64,000 bases of DNA. Source: an uncultured Flavobacteriaceae bacterium (GTDB taxonomy: Bacteria > Bacteroidota > Bacteroidia > Flavobacteriales > Flavobacteriaceae). Below the pieces are notes generated by a model, which was not told the origin of the DNA, searched no databases, and saw only the letters and a program-made list of their open reading frames with translations. Position numbers and translations under genes: made by a program. The DNA lies in NCBI GenBank assembly GCA_943789465.1, contig CALSUF010000001.1:124001-188000 (forward strand). Direction: 5' to 3'. Below, in pieces: positions 44,326 to 53,527 of this stretch (positions are counted from its first letter, which is position 1; every line of letters begins with the position of its first letter).

Positions 44326-45306
44326 CTAGAATTCAGAATCGAAACTGTATTTGTTGGTATCCTCTTCTTCTTTGTTGAGGACGCCTGCTTTTTGATATTC
44401 AGATACTCGTTTTTCAAAGAAATTTGTTTTTCCTTGAAGCGAAATCATATCCATAAAATCAAATGGGTTTGATGTGTTGTATTCTTTTTCGCAATCCAAT
44501 TCTTGTAATAAGCGATCGGTTACAAATTCTAAATACTGAGACATCAATTTTGAATTCATACCAATCAAACTTGCTGGTAGAGATTCTGTAATAAACTCTC
44601 TTTCAATGTTTAGAGCATCCAATAATATTTCTCTGATACGGTCCTTTGGGACTTTGTTTATCAAATGTTTATTGTGTAGGTGAACCGCAAAATCTGCATG
44701 TACGCCTTCGTCTCTAGAAATCAACTCATTTGAGAATGTCAGTCCTGGCATCAAACCACGTTTCTTTAACCAAAATATCGAACAAAATGCACCTGAAAAG
44801 AAGATTCCTTCAACAGCTGCAAACGCGATTAAACGCTCTGCAAAACTTGGAGATTCGATCCATTTAAGAGCCCAATCGGCTTTTTTCTTAATGGCAGGAA
44901 AATTATCTATTGCATTAAACAGTTTATCTTTTTCTGCCTCATCTTTTACATAGGTATCTATCAAAAGTGAGTAGGTTTCGCTATGAATATTTTCCATCAT
45001 AATCTGGAATCCATAGAAAAATTTTGCTTCACTGTATTGAACCTCATTTACAAAGTTTTCAGCTAAGTTTTCATTTACAATCCCATCACTTGCAGCAAAG
45101 AACGCCAATATATGTTTGATAAAGTAGCGTTCGTCATCATTTAACTTGGTGCTCCAATCTGTCAAATCTTGGTGTAAGTCAATTTCTTCAGCTGTCCAAA
45201 AACTGGCTTCAGATTTTTTGTACCATTCCCATATATCATGGTGTTGGATTGGAAAAATGACGAAACGGTCTTTGTTTTCTTGTAAAATTGGTTCTACTTG
45301 TGACAT
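44326..45306 (-). CDS. nrdB: Ribonucleoside-diphosphate reductase beta subunit (class Ia)
   Basis: NrdB holds the di-iron centre that makes the radical used by NrdA. The 326-residue protein has iron ligands in [16 protein letters not shown] near residue 71, [15 protein letters not shown] near 103 and [15 protein letters not shown] near 193, with the radical tyrosine in the HSETYSLL stretch. The C-terminal acidic tail ([14 protein letters not shown]) is the NrdA-docking peptide. It precedes nrdA on the same strand. Confidence 0.97.
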   Translation of the reverse strand: MSQVEPILQENKDRFVIFPIQHHDIWEWYKKSEASFWTAEEIDLHQDLTDWSTKLNDDERYFIKHILAFFAASDGIVNENLAENFVNEVQYSEAKFFYGFQIMMENIHSETYSLLIDTYVKDEAEKDKLFNAIDNFPAIKKKADWALKWIESPSFAERLIAFAAVEGIFFSGAFCSIFWLKKRGLMPGLTFSNELISRDEGVHADFAVHLHNKHLINKVPKDRIREILLDALNIEREFITESLPASLIGMNSKLMSQYLEFVTDRLLQELDCEKEYNTSNPFDFMDMISLQGKTNFFEKRVSEYQKAGVLNKEEEDTNKYSFDSEF

Positions 45307-45606
45307 CTAAATAAAATATTAAAATTCTGGATTATAAAAACTACGCGTTTGAGCGGTTAACAAAGGTTCAAAATAGTTGCCTTAAATGAAAGTCATTTTT
45401 ATAAACATTGCCTATGAGTTTTTAACAACGAGTAGCTTTTTTCCTACAAAAATATTTCGAAACTAAATGTGTAAAGTCTTGTTATAAAGACATTTAAGTG
45501 ACTGCTCTCTCTTACAGAAAAATTAAGCATTTTATTAAAATTAAAAGTAGAAAATAAAAAAAGATCGAATTTTAGAACTCTATCTTTTACCTTTAATTAA
45601 TACGAT
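45307..45606. other. AT-rich spacer between nrdB and DUF3109
   Basis: No gene is visible in these 300 bp. A TATTTTTG -7-like element (minus strand, 45447-45454) lies about 140 bp before nrdB without a clear -33. Near the far end, AAAAGAT and ATCTTTT arms (about 45558-45588) form a possible terminator for the DUF3109 gene. The rest shows nothing I can name. Confidence 0.4.
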
Positions 45607-46173
45607 TTAGATATGTTTGATAGCCACTTGTTCTAATTCGGCATACCAATCTGCTCCAAACTTACGAATTAAGGCTTCTTTGACAAACTTATAAACGGGG
45701 ACTTGAAGTTCTTTTCCTAATGAGCAAGCAGCATCACAGATTTCCCAATGGTCATAATTTACAGCCGAGAACTCACTGTAATCTTTTATACGCACAGGGT
45801 ATAAATGACAGGATACCGGTTTTTTCCAATCGACCTCTCCCTGATTATAGGCTTCTTCAATAGCGCACAAAGCGGTGTTTTTTTCGTCAAAAATGACATA
45901 CGCGCAATCAGCACCATCAATTAAAGGAGTTTCCAACTCTCCATCTTCAGTAACAATATGAGTGCCTTGCGTTTCGATGGCTTCAATGCTTTCCTTTCTG
46001 AGATATGGTTTTATAACAGGGTATATTTTTTCTAAGATAACAGCTTCTCCAGCTTCTAGTGGCGCACCTGCATCACCGTCTACACAACAAGCTCCCTTAC
46101 AGGCACTTAGATTACATAAAAAATCTTTCTCAATAATGTCTTCAGACACAATGGTTTTTCCTATTTGAAACAT
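45607..46173 (-). CDS. DUF3109 family cysteine-rich protein
   Basis: The 188-residue cytoplasmic protein matches DUF3109. It has about nine cysteines arranged as CNLSACKGACCVDGD near residue 20, CAYVIF near 90, CAIEEAYNQG near 102, SCHLYPVRI near 120 and CDAACSLGKELQVPVY near 144. The pattern is like the YkgJ/UPF0153 group thought to bind a metal or Fe-S cluster. Function is unknown. It stands alone between the nrd genes and marC. Confidence 0.85.
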   Translation of the reverse strand: MFQIGKTIVSEDIIEKDFLCNLSACKGACCVDGDAGAPLEAGEAVILEKIYPVIKPYLRKESIEAIETQGTHIVTEDGELETPLIDGADCAYVIFDEKNTALCAIEEAYNQGEVDWKKPVSCHLYPVRIKDYSEFSAVNYDHWEICDAACSLGKELQVPVYKFVKEALIRKFGADWYAELEQVAIKHI

Positions 46174-46232
46174 GCACCAAATATACTGTTAATTATGAAT
46201 ATTTTAAGCCTAAATTATCGCTCAAAATAAAC

Positions 46233-46262
46233 TTGTCGTTATAATTATTTATTCGACCTTTG
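46233..46262 (+). promoter_or_regulatory. Possible promoter of marC
   Basis: TTG (46233-46235) and GACCTTTG (46255-46262) are 19 bp apart, 20 bp before the marC ATG. The -7 element differs from TAnnTTTG only in its first base. Confidence 0.45.
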
Positions 46263-46282
46263 CAGAAAAATAATTTGTAATC

Positions 46283-46861
46283 ATGAGTTTCAATATCAAA
46301 GAAATTTTAACGGCATTTATGGTGCTTTTCGCAGTGATTGACATTGTAGGAAACATTCCAATTATCATTGATTTACGCAAGAAAGCGGGGCATATTCAAA
46401 GTGAAAAGGCCTCCATTATCGCTGGAGTTATTATGATTATATTTTTATTTTTGGGAGATAGTATTTTAAAACTTATCGGGATTGATGTACATTCTTTTGC
46501 CGTCGCTGGTGCGTTTATCTTGTTTTTTATTGCCTTAGAAATGATTTTAGGAATTACTTTATATAAACAAGAAGAAGGAACAAATATGAATGCTTCTGTG
46601 TTTCCACTAGCATTTCCTTTGATTGCCGGACCCGGGAGCCTCACAACACTTCTATCTTTAAAATCTGAATTTCATACGGAGAATATTATCATCGCTGTAA
46701 TTGTCAATGTAATTGTCATTTTTATAGTTCTGAAAACTTCAAGTCGAATCGAACGTTTTATCGGTCAAAATGGAATTAATATTATTCGAAAAATATTTGG
46801 AGTGGTACTCTTGGCTATTGCCGTAAAATTATTTACATCTAACATTAAATTTTTACTGTAA
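46283..46861 (+). CDS. MarC family integral membrane protein
   Basis: The 192-residue protein has six hydrophobic segments and the MarC (UPF0056) motifs: AVIDIVGNIPIIIDL near residue 17, ALEMILGITLYK near 85 and FPLAFPLIAGPGSLTTLL near 108. The family was once tied to multiple antibiotic resistance, but that link was not upheld and no transported compound is known. It is followed after one base by a small membrane protein, probably in one operon. Confidence 0.88.
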   Translation: MSFNIKEILTAFMVLFAVIDIVGNIPIIIDLRKKAGHIQSEKASIIAGVIMIIFLFLGDSILKLIGIDVHSFAVAGAFILFFIALEMILGITLYKQEEGTNMNASVFPLAFPLIAGPGSLTTLLSLKSEFHTENIIIAVIVNVIVIFIVLKTSSRIERFIGQNGINIIRKIFGVVLLAIAVKLFTSNIKFLL

Positions 46862-46862
46862 A

Positions 46863-47066
46863 ATGCGATTATTAACTTATTTATTATCGGTTTTGGCGTT
46901 CGGGATTATTGTGTTCAACGTCACAAAAATCAACTTTGACACTCCTTTTGAAAAGGAGAGCTATACGGCCATTATAACGGCACTTGCCGGAGGATGTGCT
47001 ATTTTGTTGTTCACCATTTGGAGGGTTGTTAAAAAGATAGATCGTACGGTTAAAGAGAAGTCTTAA
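46863..47066 (+). CDS. Small two-helix membrane protein
   Basis: This 67-residue protein has two hydrophobic helices (about 4-20, LTYLLSVLAFGIIVFNV; and about 35-55, AIITALAGGCAILLFTIW) and a charged C-terminus (KKIDRTVKEKS). It starts one base after marC, so it is probably co-transcribed. Its TAA overlaps the TAA of the convergent S41 protease gene. No family is recognised. Confidence 0.75.
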   Translation: MRLLTYLLSVLAFGIIVFNVTKINFDTPFEKESYTAIITALAGGCAILLFTIWRVVKKIDRTVKEKS

Positions 47067-48661
47067 TTTAAAATTAAGGCTTCCAAGTCGTTTATTTTTT
47101 GCAACATAGGGTCAAAAGAACTCATTACTTTAGCCGCTGTATTGTCTCCAAAAAGTTGTTTTGCAAAAGCCGATTTCAAAAGTATTTTTATAAAATCTTC
47201 TTGAGTATCCAACTTAGTTTTGTCCAGTCTTGTTGTTTTTGAAAAATGGGTTTCGAACTGTTGATAAATCACCTTTGAAATTTCGAAAGTGCTTAAAAAC
47301 TCTGATTCAGAAAAAGAAAAATACTGATCTCGTTGACCGTCTAAATGTTCAAATACAAAAAAATCTATGAGTCCAGAACCTTTAAGAAATTCTACAATGT
47401 TGCTATTAAAATTTTCGTCATAAGGCACGTAAACGTCTGGAATAATTCCGCCACCTCCATATACAATTTTACCTTTTGGGGTTATAAACTTCAAACTATC
47501 AGCGACCCCTTCCGATCGTAGAGTATCTACAGCTCTATCGTCCAATCGCCGGTAATAATTATCATAATATGCTTCTGAACCATTCGAGTAAGAACGCTGT
47601 ATAGAGCGCCCAGTTGGCGTATAATATCTGGAAGTTGTCAATCGAATTGCACTCCCATCTCCTAAGTCCATTTCTTGCTGAACCAATCCTTTTCCAAATG
47701 AACGTCGCCCAACTATAGTTCCTCTATCATTATCTTGTAGTGCCCCAGCAACAATTTCACTGGCAGATGCTGAGTTTTCGTTGATCAGTACATAAACCTC
47801 AGCCTGCTCAAACTGGCCTTTGGCGGTTGCAAAGCTCTCAACAGTATCATTGGTTTTGTTCTTCGTAAATAAGATAAGTTTACCATCACCTAAAAATTCA
47901 TCTACTACTTGTTCTGCTATTTGCAAAAACCCTCCTGGATTATCACGAAAATCCAAAACTAAGTTTGAAGCTCCTTTAGCTAATAAGTCCTCAAAACTTT
48001 TTTCAAATTCTAAATAGGTGCTTTCTGCAAACCGATTGATTTTAATGTATCCAAGTTTCGGACTGATCATATAAGATGCTTCCACACTTTTGATGGGTAC
48101 TTCGGCACGTGTAATTTCAAAGTTTAATAAACTGTCCACACCCGAACGTTTGATTTTTAATTGGACTTTAGATTTATTTTTACCACGAAGTCTTTCGATG
48201 ACTTTATCTTGACCCCAATTATCTCCGAGAATTGTGTCATTATCAGCCATTAAAATGCGATCACCCGCTAAAATTCCAGCTCGAAAACTTGGGCCACCCT
48301 CAATTGGTCGAATGACTGTTATGGTGTCTTTATAGGTATAAAAACTAACGCCTATTCCTATAAAATCGCCTTTCATATTTTCAGTAACGGAGACTAAATC
48401 TTGTTTCGGAATGTATGAAGAATGTGGATCGAGATTCTGTAAAACCGCATCAATAAAACCTTCAACAATACTGTCTGTATCAACAGGGTCAACATACTCA
48501 TACTCTAAATAATCAATGAGTCGATTTAGTTTTTTTTTGCTGATGCTTTTAGTACTAGCATAGCGACTGGCGGTGTGGGTGTTTAATTTTGTGCCTATAA
48601 AAATGCCCAACGCCAAAAGAATTGCGATAAAAAATGGTAGGTGTTTTTGATTTAGGGACAT
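47063..48661 (-). CDS. S41-family C-terminal processing protease
   Basis: The 532-residue protein has an N-terminal membrane anchor or signal (FFIAILLALGIFIGTKL), a PDZ domain (about 85-165, GIGVSFYTYKDTITVIRPIEGGPSFRAG type) and an S41 peptidase domain with the catalytic serine in ENSASASEIVAGAL near residue 305 and the lysine in GRRSFGKGLVQQE near 330. Such CtpA/Prc enzymes cleave C-termini of envelope proteins. A further 150 residues follow the peptidase core. It lies 4 bp upstream-to-start of the dCMP deaminase gene and is probably co-transcribed with it. Confidence 0.93.
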   Translation of the reverse strand: MSLNQKHLPFFIAILLALGIFIGTKLNTHTASRYASTKSISKKKLNRLIDYLEYEYVDPVDTDSIVEGFIDAVLQNLDPHSSYIPKQDLVSVTENMKGDFIGIGVSFYTYKDTITVIRPIEGGPSFRAGILAGDRILMADNDTILGDNWGQDKVIERLRGKNKSKVQLKIKRSGVDSLLNFEITRAEVPIKSVEASYMISPKLGYIKINRFAESTYLEFEKSFEDLLAKGASNLVLDFRDNPGGFLQIAEQVVDEFLGDGKLILFTKNKTNDTVESFATAKGQFEQAEVYVLINENSASASEIVAGALQDNDRGTIVGRRSFGKGLVQQEMDLGDGSAIRLTTSRYYTPTGRSIQRSYSNGSEAYYDNYYRRLDDRAVDTLRSEGVADSLKFITPKGKIVYGGGGIIPDVYVPYDENFNSNIVEFLKGSGLIDFFVFEHLDGQRDQYFSFSESEFLSTFEISKVIYQQFETHFSKTTRLDKTKLDTQEDFIKILLKSAFAKQLFGDNTAAKVMSSFDPMLQKINDLEALILN

Positions 48662-48665
48662 CCAA

Positions 48666-49088
48666 TTACAGTGTTAGTAATTCGACTTTAATGCCTGCTT
48701 TTTCTAGAAATTCAACCCCCGAAAGATCTTTATAAGCTTGGCTATAAACTACTCGAGTAATGCCTGCTTGGTGAATTAATTTACTACAGCTTTGACAAGG
48801 GGATAAGGTGATATACAAGGTCGACCCTGCACAAGATTGGGTGGAGGCAGCAACCTTTAAAATAGCGTTTGCCTCTGCATGTAAAACATACCATTTGGTA
48901 TAACCTTCTTCGTCTTCACAAAAATTTTCAAACCCAGTAGGAGTCCCGTTATAACCGTCAGAGATAATCATCCGATCTTTAACAATGATGGCACCAACTT
49001 GTTTGCGTTTACAATAAGACAATTTCCCCCATTCGGAAGCCATTCTTAGATAGGCTTTGTCATATTTGAGTTGTTTTTGTGAGGTCAT
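48666..49088 (-). CDS. dCMP/cytidine deaminase-like zinc enzyme (ComEB type)
   Basis: The 140-residue protein has the deaminase zinc site HAEANAILK near residue 71 and SPCQSCSKLIHQAGI near 97, together with the ICxx-type front GAIIVKDRMIISDGYNGTPTGFENFCE, as in dCMP deaminases. It should convert dCMP to dUMP for thymidylate synthesis. A position 4 bp upstream of the S41 protease gene suggests one transcript. Confidence 0.92.
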   Translation of the reverse strand: MTSQKQLKYDKAYLRMASEWGKLSYCKRKQVGAIIVKDRMIISDGYNGTPTGFENFCEDEEGYTKWYVLHAEANAILKVAASTQSCAGSTLYITLSPCQSCSKLIHQAGITRVVYSQAYKDLSGVEFLEKAGIKVELLTL

Positions 49089-49158
49089 AAAAAGGGGGTG
49101 TAATTATTTAGTTTATTAACGAATATAGAGGCTTAGTTTTTGATTTGCAATAATTTAA

Positions 49159-49749
49159 TTAAGAGAAAAGAGGGCTATTAAAAATTAATGGAAGCATAAG
49201 ACCAATGACAATAGCCGAAAGAACCATCACCCAGTCCCGAATTGAAAATCTAAAAATAGTTTGTCCTAAGAATCCAAAAAACAACACACAAAAGACAATA
49301 ACAAATTGTCCAATCTCTATCCCTAACGCGAATTCTAGTACAGATAGTAAGGTGCTTTCACTAGGTCGCACCATAGATTCAAAGGCGGTGGCAAATCCTA
49401 ATCCGTGAATAAATCCAAAAAATAAAACGAAACTAAATATAATAATTGGGTTGGATTGTTTAGAAGATTTTCCGGCAGTAAATATATTATAAAGTGCAAT
49501 GATGATAATTGTAAACGGGATCAACCACTCAATTACATTGCTCTTCAAATTTACAATGTCGTAAACTCCTAACAACAAACTCAGTGTATGTCCAAGTGTA
49601 AAAGACGAAATCAATATCAGTAAGCGTTTCCAATCTTTAAAAAGATAGGGGGTCGACAACACTACTAAAAACAAGATATGGTCGTAGCCTTTGAAGCTAA
49701 CGATGTGATAAAGTCCTAGTTCTAAAAATTTTAAAAAGCTATCAAGCAT
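49159..49749 (-). CDS. HupE/UreJ-like membrane protein
   Basis: The 196-residue protein has about six hydrophobic segments and the HupE/UreJ_2 family motifs GYDHILFLVVLSTPYLF near residue 21, SFTLGHTLSLLLG near 49 and FFGFIHGLGFATAF near 110, with conserved histidines likely to bind metal. Relatives are proposed nickel or cobalt transporters. No urease, hydrogenase or other nickel enzyme is near, so the metal remains open. It lies between dCMP deaminase and DsbD on the same strand. Confidence 0.85.
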   Translation of the reverse strand: MLDSFLKFLELGLYHIVSFKGYDHILFLVVLSTPYLFKDWKRLLILISSFTLGHTLSLLLGVYDIVNLKSNVIEWLIPFTIIIIALYNIFTAGKSSKQSNPIIIFSFVLFFGFIHGLGFATAFESMVRPSESTLLSVLEFALGIEIGQFVIVFCVLFFGFLGQTIFRFSIRDWVMVLSAIVIGLMLPLIFNSPLFS

Positions 49750-49808
49750 TGTTTTATTATATTTATTTCAAAGTTACTGAAAATTAATGTTTGGTTTACA
49801 CAAATCAA

Positions 49809-51839
49809 TTAAAGGGTTTCAAAAACTTCAAGTCCACAATCCAAAAAGGCTTTGTAGTCTACTTCATCTGGTGTATAACCGACGGGCTGATTTAGAATCA
49901 CTTTTCCTTCTGAGTCTAGTAATACATAATAGGGTTGGGAGTTAGATTGGAAAAACTGTGTTTGAAAGTGTGCCCATTTATGACCGTAATTTTCCAGGAC
50001 ACGTACCCCTCCACCAAGACGTTCCACGGTTAGTTTTTGATCCTCTGGCAGTTCTTTTTTGTCATCTACATATAGAGAAATTAATACGTAATCGTTTTCA
50101 AAATAAGATTTAATAGATGCTTTTGGCCAAATATGTTCTTCCATTTTACGGCAGTTTACACAGGCATATCCCGTGAAATCAAGTAAGATAGGTTTGTTTA
50201 CTTTTTGAGCATAAGCAACACCTTCTTTTAAATCTTTGAAACATTCAAAGTTGTTAGGACAATCGTTTGGATATAGAAAACTATAACCAACGGGTGGTGC
50301 CAGCCCGCTTAATAATGTGAGCGGTGTGAATGTTTGTGTTTCTTTATTGACTCTAAAGCCTGATCCTAAATAGACCACAAAGGCGAAAACTAAAACACCA
50401 GAACTGAGCCTGAAAAAGGATAATTTTTTTAATGGCGAATCGTGTGGGAATTTGAGTTTTCCAAAAATATAGAGTGTCAGTCCGGCAAATACAAGAATCC
50501 AGATACCCAAAAAGACTTCTATTTTAAGTAGGCCCCAATGTTTCACTAAATCGGCGTTGGATAAAAACTTAAAGGCCAAGGCAAGTTCCAAAAATCCTAA
50601 AATAACTTTTGTTGTATTGAGCCATCCCCCAGATTTTGGAAGTGCTTTTAACATGTTTGGAAACATCGCAAATAATGCAAAAGGCAATCCTAGTGCCACT
50701 CCAAATCCGGCCATTCCAGCGGTTAGTTGCCAAGCGCCACCATCTGCGGAAAGAGAGCCTGCAAGCAAAGATCCAAGAATAGGACCTGTACAAGAAAAGG
50801 ATACAATTGATAAGGTCAATGCCATGAAAAAGACACCTAAAATCCCGCCTATACCTTCGCCTCTACTGGTGGAATTTGTCCAGCTAGATGGTAAAGTTAG
50901 TTCGTAATAACCAAAAAATGAAAAGGCGAAAAATATAAAGATGACAAAGAAAATGATATTCAACCATACGTTAGTGGAAATTTCATTTAAAATATCGGGG
51001 TTGACAGAGTCTAATAAATGAAATGGAATGCTAAGGGCAAGGTAGACCAACACAATAAAAAATCCATATAAAATAGCTTTTGATACTCCATTTTTATCAT
51101 TGGTGGTACCGCCTTTTTTGGTAAAAAAACTGACCGTTAAAGGAATCATAGGAAACACACAGGGGGTTAAAAGGGCTAACAGTCCGCCTAGAAATCCTAA
51201 TCCAAAAATCTTCCACAGTGAATTATTGGATGCTTTGATGTCTTGTGATAGTGAGGTCAATTGTGTACTGCATTTTGCTACTGCTGTTGATATGGATTCA
51301 ACGGACATTCCATATAAAATCTGATCGGCATTGTCGGAAATTTCTGAGTCAGACATTGGTGTCCCTCCTATAATTTCAAAACCGGTTTCAGTTGTATAAC
51401 TAAATGTAAATGGGTTGTCGGGTAAATAGGTACATTTTGTGTCATCACAGGTCATAAAGTCAATATTTCCATCCACATTGAATTCGGGAGATTTTACACT
51501 GATGCGTTGTTTGAAAATTGCTTTATCATAATATTTTGAAACCACCATATCAAAAACAGGGTCGTGTTGTGTCACTTTGTTTGATTCCGATTCGGTTACA
51601 TTTTCAATTAGGTCAAAATTAGGGCCTGATTCAAATGAAAAAATTGTTGGTAAAGGACCGCCCTCTTCAACAAATTGAGAGTATAGTGCCCAGTAGGCAT
51701 CAATCTTAGCAACGAAAACAAGGTTGTATTCTGTGTCTGAAATTTTTTCTGAACCAAACTCCCATTTAACAGGATTCAAGATTTGTGAGAATCCCGTAAA
51801 ACTGATTATAAAAAATAAAAGGGTTATAAGTTTTTTCAT
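49809..51839 (-). CDS. dsbD: Thiol:disulfide interchange protein DsbD
   Basis: DsbD carries electrons from cytoplasmic thioredoxin to periplasmic thiols. The 676-residue protein has a signal peptide (ending TGFSQ), an N-terminal alpha domain with the cysteine pair in MTCDDTKCTYL near residue 131, a membrane domain of about eight helices with paired cysteines in LTPCVFPMIP near 225 and FSCTGPILGS near 345, and a C-terminal thioredoxin-like domain with ACVNCRKMEE near 555. All three cysteine pairs are present, so it looks functional. It may also serve cytochrome c or envelope protein maturation. Confidence 0.94.
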   Translation of the reverse strand: MKKLITLLFFIISFTGFSQILNPVKWEFGSEKISDTEYNLVFVAKIDAYWALYSQFVEEGGPLPTIFSFESGPNFDLIENVTESESNKVTQHDPVFDMVVSKYYDKAIFKQRISVKSPEFNVDGNIDFMTCDDTKCTYLPDNPFTFSYTTETGFEIIGGTPMSDSEISDNADQILYGMSVESISTAVAKCSTQLTSLSQDIKASNNSLWKIFGLGFLGGLLALLTPCVFPMIPLTVSFFTKKGGTTNDKNGVSKAILYGFFIVLVYLALSIPFHLLDSVNPDILNEISTNVWLNIIFFVIFIFFAFSFFGYYELTLPSSWTNSTSRGEGIGGILGVFFMALTLSIVSFSCTGPILGSLLAGSLSADGGAWQLTAGMAGFGVALGLPFALFAMFPNMLKALPKSGGWLNTTKVILGFLELALAFKFLSNADLVKHWGLLKIEVFLGIWILVFAGLTLYIFGKLKFPHDSPLKKLSFFRLSSGVLVFAFVVYLGSGFRVNKETQTFTPLTLLSGLAPPVGYSFLYPNDCPNNFECFKDLKEGVAYAQKVNKPILLDFTGYACVNCRKMEEHIWPKASIKSYFENDYVLISLYVDDKKELPEDQKLTVERLGGGVRVLENYGHKWAHFQTQFFQSNSQPYYVLLDSEGKVILNQPVGYTPDEVDYKAFLDCGLEVFETL

Positions 51840-51932
51840 AATAATAGCAGGATTTAAGAGTGCAATTTAATGAAAAAATTAAGTTGCAGTCTAATAAGTA
51901 AATGTTAATATTCAAATTCATTTGTAGAACAC

Positions 51933-51963
51933 AAAAAAGCCCAACCGTTTAAGGTTAGGCTTT
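51933..51963 (-). terminator. Intrinsic terminator after the tandem NTF2-like gene
   Basis: AAGCCCAACC pairs with GGTTAGGCTT (one mismatch) around a GTTTAA loop; six T's follow on the minus strand. It separates the exported-protein gene from dsbD. Confidence 0.8.
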
Positions 51964-51989
51964 ACTAAGATTTATAAAAATTAAATCCC

Positions 51990-52898
51990 TTATTCTTTTG
52001 GTAAACTTCTTTCGTATTGTGTCACTCTAGAAATTTTTCCGTCTTTATTAAAATAAAACCATTCTACAAGTTCTTTTTCCCAAACAGTTCCGTCTGCAAG
52101 CACTCTTTTCTCTTTTGAAAAAACAGTGACTCCAGATTCAGTATCTGTGTTTTGAATTTTTAATGGAACGATTGAGTATACTTCCCAAGAGAGCTCTTTG
52201 AAACTAGCGATCATCGATTTCCACACTTCGCTTGTTAAAATAACTTTATTTCCTTCTGAGTCCAAAAACTCAGCACCTTCAGCAAATGCTTCACTACAAG
52301 CTGCCGCATCTTTGTTATTGTAGTCAGCTACTAATTTTTCAATAGTTTCTACTTCACCTCTGTTTGAGAATACTAAAGGTCTTCCAGACCATTCTGATTT
52401 ACCGTCTCCAATAAATTTTCCGCCATAATTTAAACCAAAGTTACTTGTTTTCAATCTATTAGACCATTGAGAAAATGCCGTCACTTTGTTGTCTTTATCA
52501 ACCGTAAAAATTTCCATTAAGTTAAGGTTCTCTATGGAGCCGTCTTTAAAATTTCTATCCTCTGCGGACCAAGTTAACACCATTGTGTTTTCGGATCCTT
52601 CCATTTTTACAGGGATAATCATGTAAGGATCCATTGTGATTGTCTCCATAGAACCTAACCACTCTGCAGACCAGTCCATAGCTTTTTCTGAAAATTCTTT
52701 CGTGTAGTTAGACATCATCGCATCAACATCTTTGGAGCTGTAATCTTTAGCTATTTTTTTTACAGTTTCAACAGAAGCATTAGTTCCGATTTTAAATGAT
52801 TTTCCATTGTTATCTCCTTCGCCTAAAAATACACCAGCAGTTTGTGCAGTTAAAAATAAGCTCGAGCAAAAAGTAAGTGTGTAAAATAATTTTTTCAT
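51990..52898 (-). CDS. Exported protein with two NTF2-like domains
   Basis: The 302-residue protein has a signal peptide (MKKLFYTLTFCSSLFLTAQ). The rest is an internal duplication: VETVKKIAKDYSSKDVDAM near residue 44 and VETIEKLVADYNNKDAAAC near 182 open two halves, each with the helix-then-sheet pattern of NTF2-like/SnoaL proteins (ending in a strand such as FTVDKDNKVTAFSQW and FYFNKDGKISRVTQY). These folds form a pocket that binds or changes small molecules. Function is unknown. The leader TAACCAATTTAA lies upstream of its ATG. It is directly downstream of the HxlR-type gene. Confidence 0.75.
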   Translation of the reverse strand: MKKLFYTLTFCSSLFLTAQTAGVFLGEGDNNGKSFKIGTNASVETVKKIAKDYSSKDVDAMMSNYTKEFSEKAMDWSAEWLGSMETITMDPYMIIPVKMEGSENTMVLTWSAEDRNFKDGSIENLNLMEIFTVDKDNKVTAFSQWSNRLKTSNFGLNYGGKFIGDGKSEWSGRPLVFSNRGEVETIEKLVADYNNKDAAACSEAFAEGAEFLDSEGNKVILTSEVWKSMIASFKELSWEVYSIVPLKIQNTDTESGVTVFSKEKRVLADGTVWEKELVEWFYFNKDGKISRVTQYERSLPKE

Positions 52899-52908
52899 AT
52901 TAATTTTA

Positions 52909-52920
52909 TTAAATTGGTTA
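52909..52920 (-). promoter_or_regulatory. TAACCAATTTAA leader motif of the tandem NTF2-like gene
   Basis: On the minus strand TAACCAATTTAA lies 10 bases before the ATG, with CAAGTAT a few bases further upstream. The same two elements precede the genes starting at 55087 and 59890. It may be a translation enhancer or the start of the mRNA; this is inference. Confidence 0.4.
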
Positions 52921-52969
52921 GTAAATACTTGCTAATTGCAATTTAATAAAAAGAAGCGAATAAAATCGT

Positions 52970-53401
52970 TTAAATACTTAAAAAACTATTTCTGAAATTT
53001 ATGTAATCGGATTGTGTGTTTTTGATGAACTCTGACGCTATTACATTTTTAGATTCTTTAAAAAACTGGACACCTAATGAGTTAAACTTTTGATTTAAGT
53101 TTCGCTTACTCCAATACATCATTTCATAAACAATTGGATATAAATCAATTCCTTTATCGGTGAGATAATATAATTTAGTTTTTTTGTCGTTTGGAAGCTT
53201 CGTCACTTTTAGCAACCCTGAATTGATTAAAAGTTCTAATCGATTGCTCAAAATGTTAGAGGCGAATTTTTCGGGGGATTTCATGAACTCGGTAAATGTT
53301 TTTTTTCCTAAAAACAAATCACGGATAATAACTAAAGACCATTTGTCTCCTAAAATGTCGAGGATACTGACCAAAGGGCATTGGGATCTGTTGATTCTCA
53401 T
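52970..53401 (-). CDS. HxlR-type winged-helix regulator
   Basis: The 143-residue protein starts at ATG 53401 (MRINRSQCPLVS); the longer frame adds 35 residues without family likeness. It has the HxlR hallmark CPLVSILDILGDKWSLVIIRDL near residues 8-29 with the conserved cysteine, then the recognition helix region FASNILSNRLELLINSGLL near 46 and the wing (KTKLYYLTDKG). HxlR proteins often sense aldehydes, quinones or redox stress through that cysteine. A strong terminator (53478-53504) lies just upstream, so it has its own promoter. It probably controls the exported-protein genes on either side. Confidence 0.88.
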   Translation of the reverse strand: MRINRSQCPLVSILDILGDKWSLVIIRDLFLGKKTFTEFMKSPEKFASNILSNRLELLINSGLLKVTKLPNDKKTKLYYLTDKGIDLYPIVYEMMYWSKRNLNQKFNSLGVQFFKESKNVIASEFIKNTQSDYINFRNSFLSI

Positions 53402-53477
53402 AATTGATAGATTTGGGTGAATTACAAACTTATCGTGTTTGATTTCAAAAATATCAATTTTAACAAATTTTTGACAT

Positions 53478-53504
53478 AAAAAAAGGAGGGGATGTATCCC
53501 CTCC
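53478..53504 (-). terminator. Strong intrinsic terminator upstream of the HxlR gene
   Basis: GGAGGGG pairs with CCCCTCC around an ATGTAT loop, a GC-rich stem unlike the local composition, with seven T's after it on the minus strand. It ends transcription from the exported-protein pair at 53528-55087. Confidence 0.9.
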
Positions 53505-53527
53505 AAATAAATTGTAACTACTGTAAG

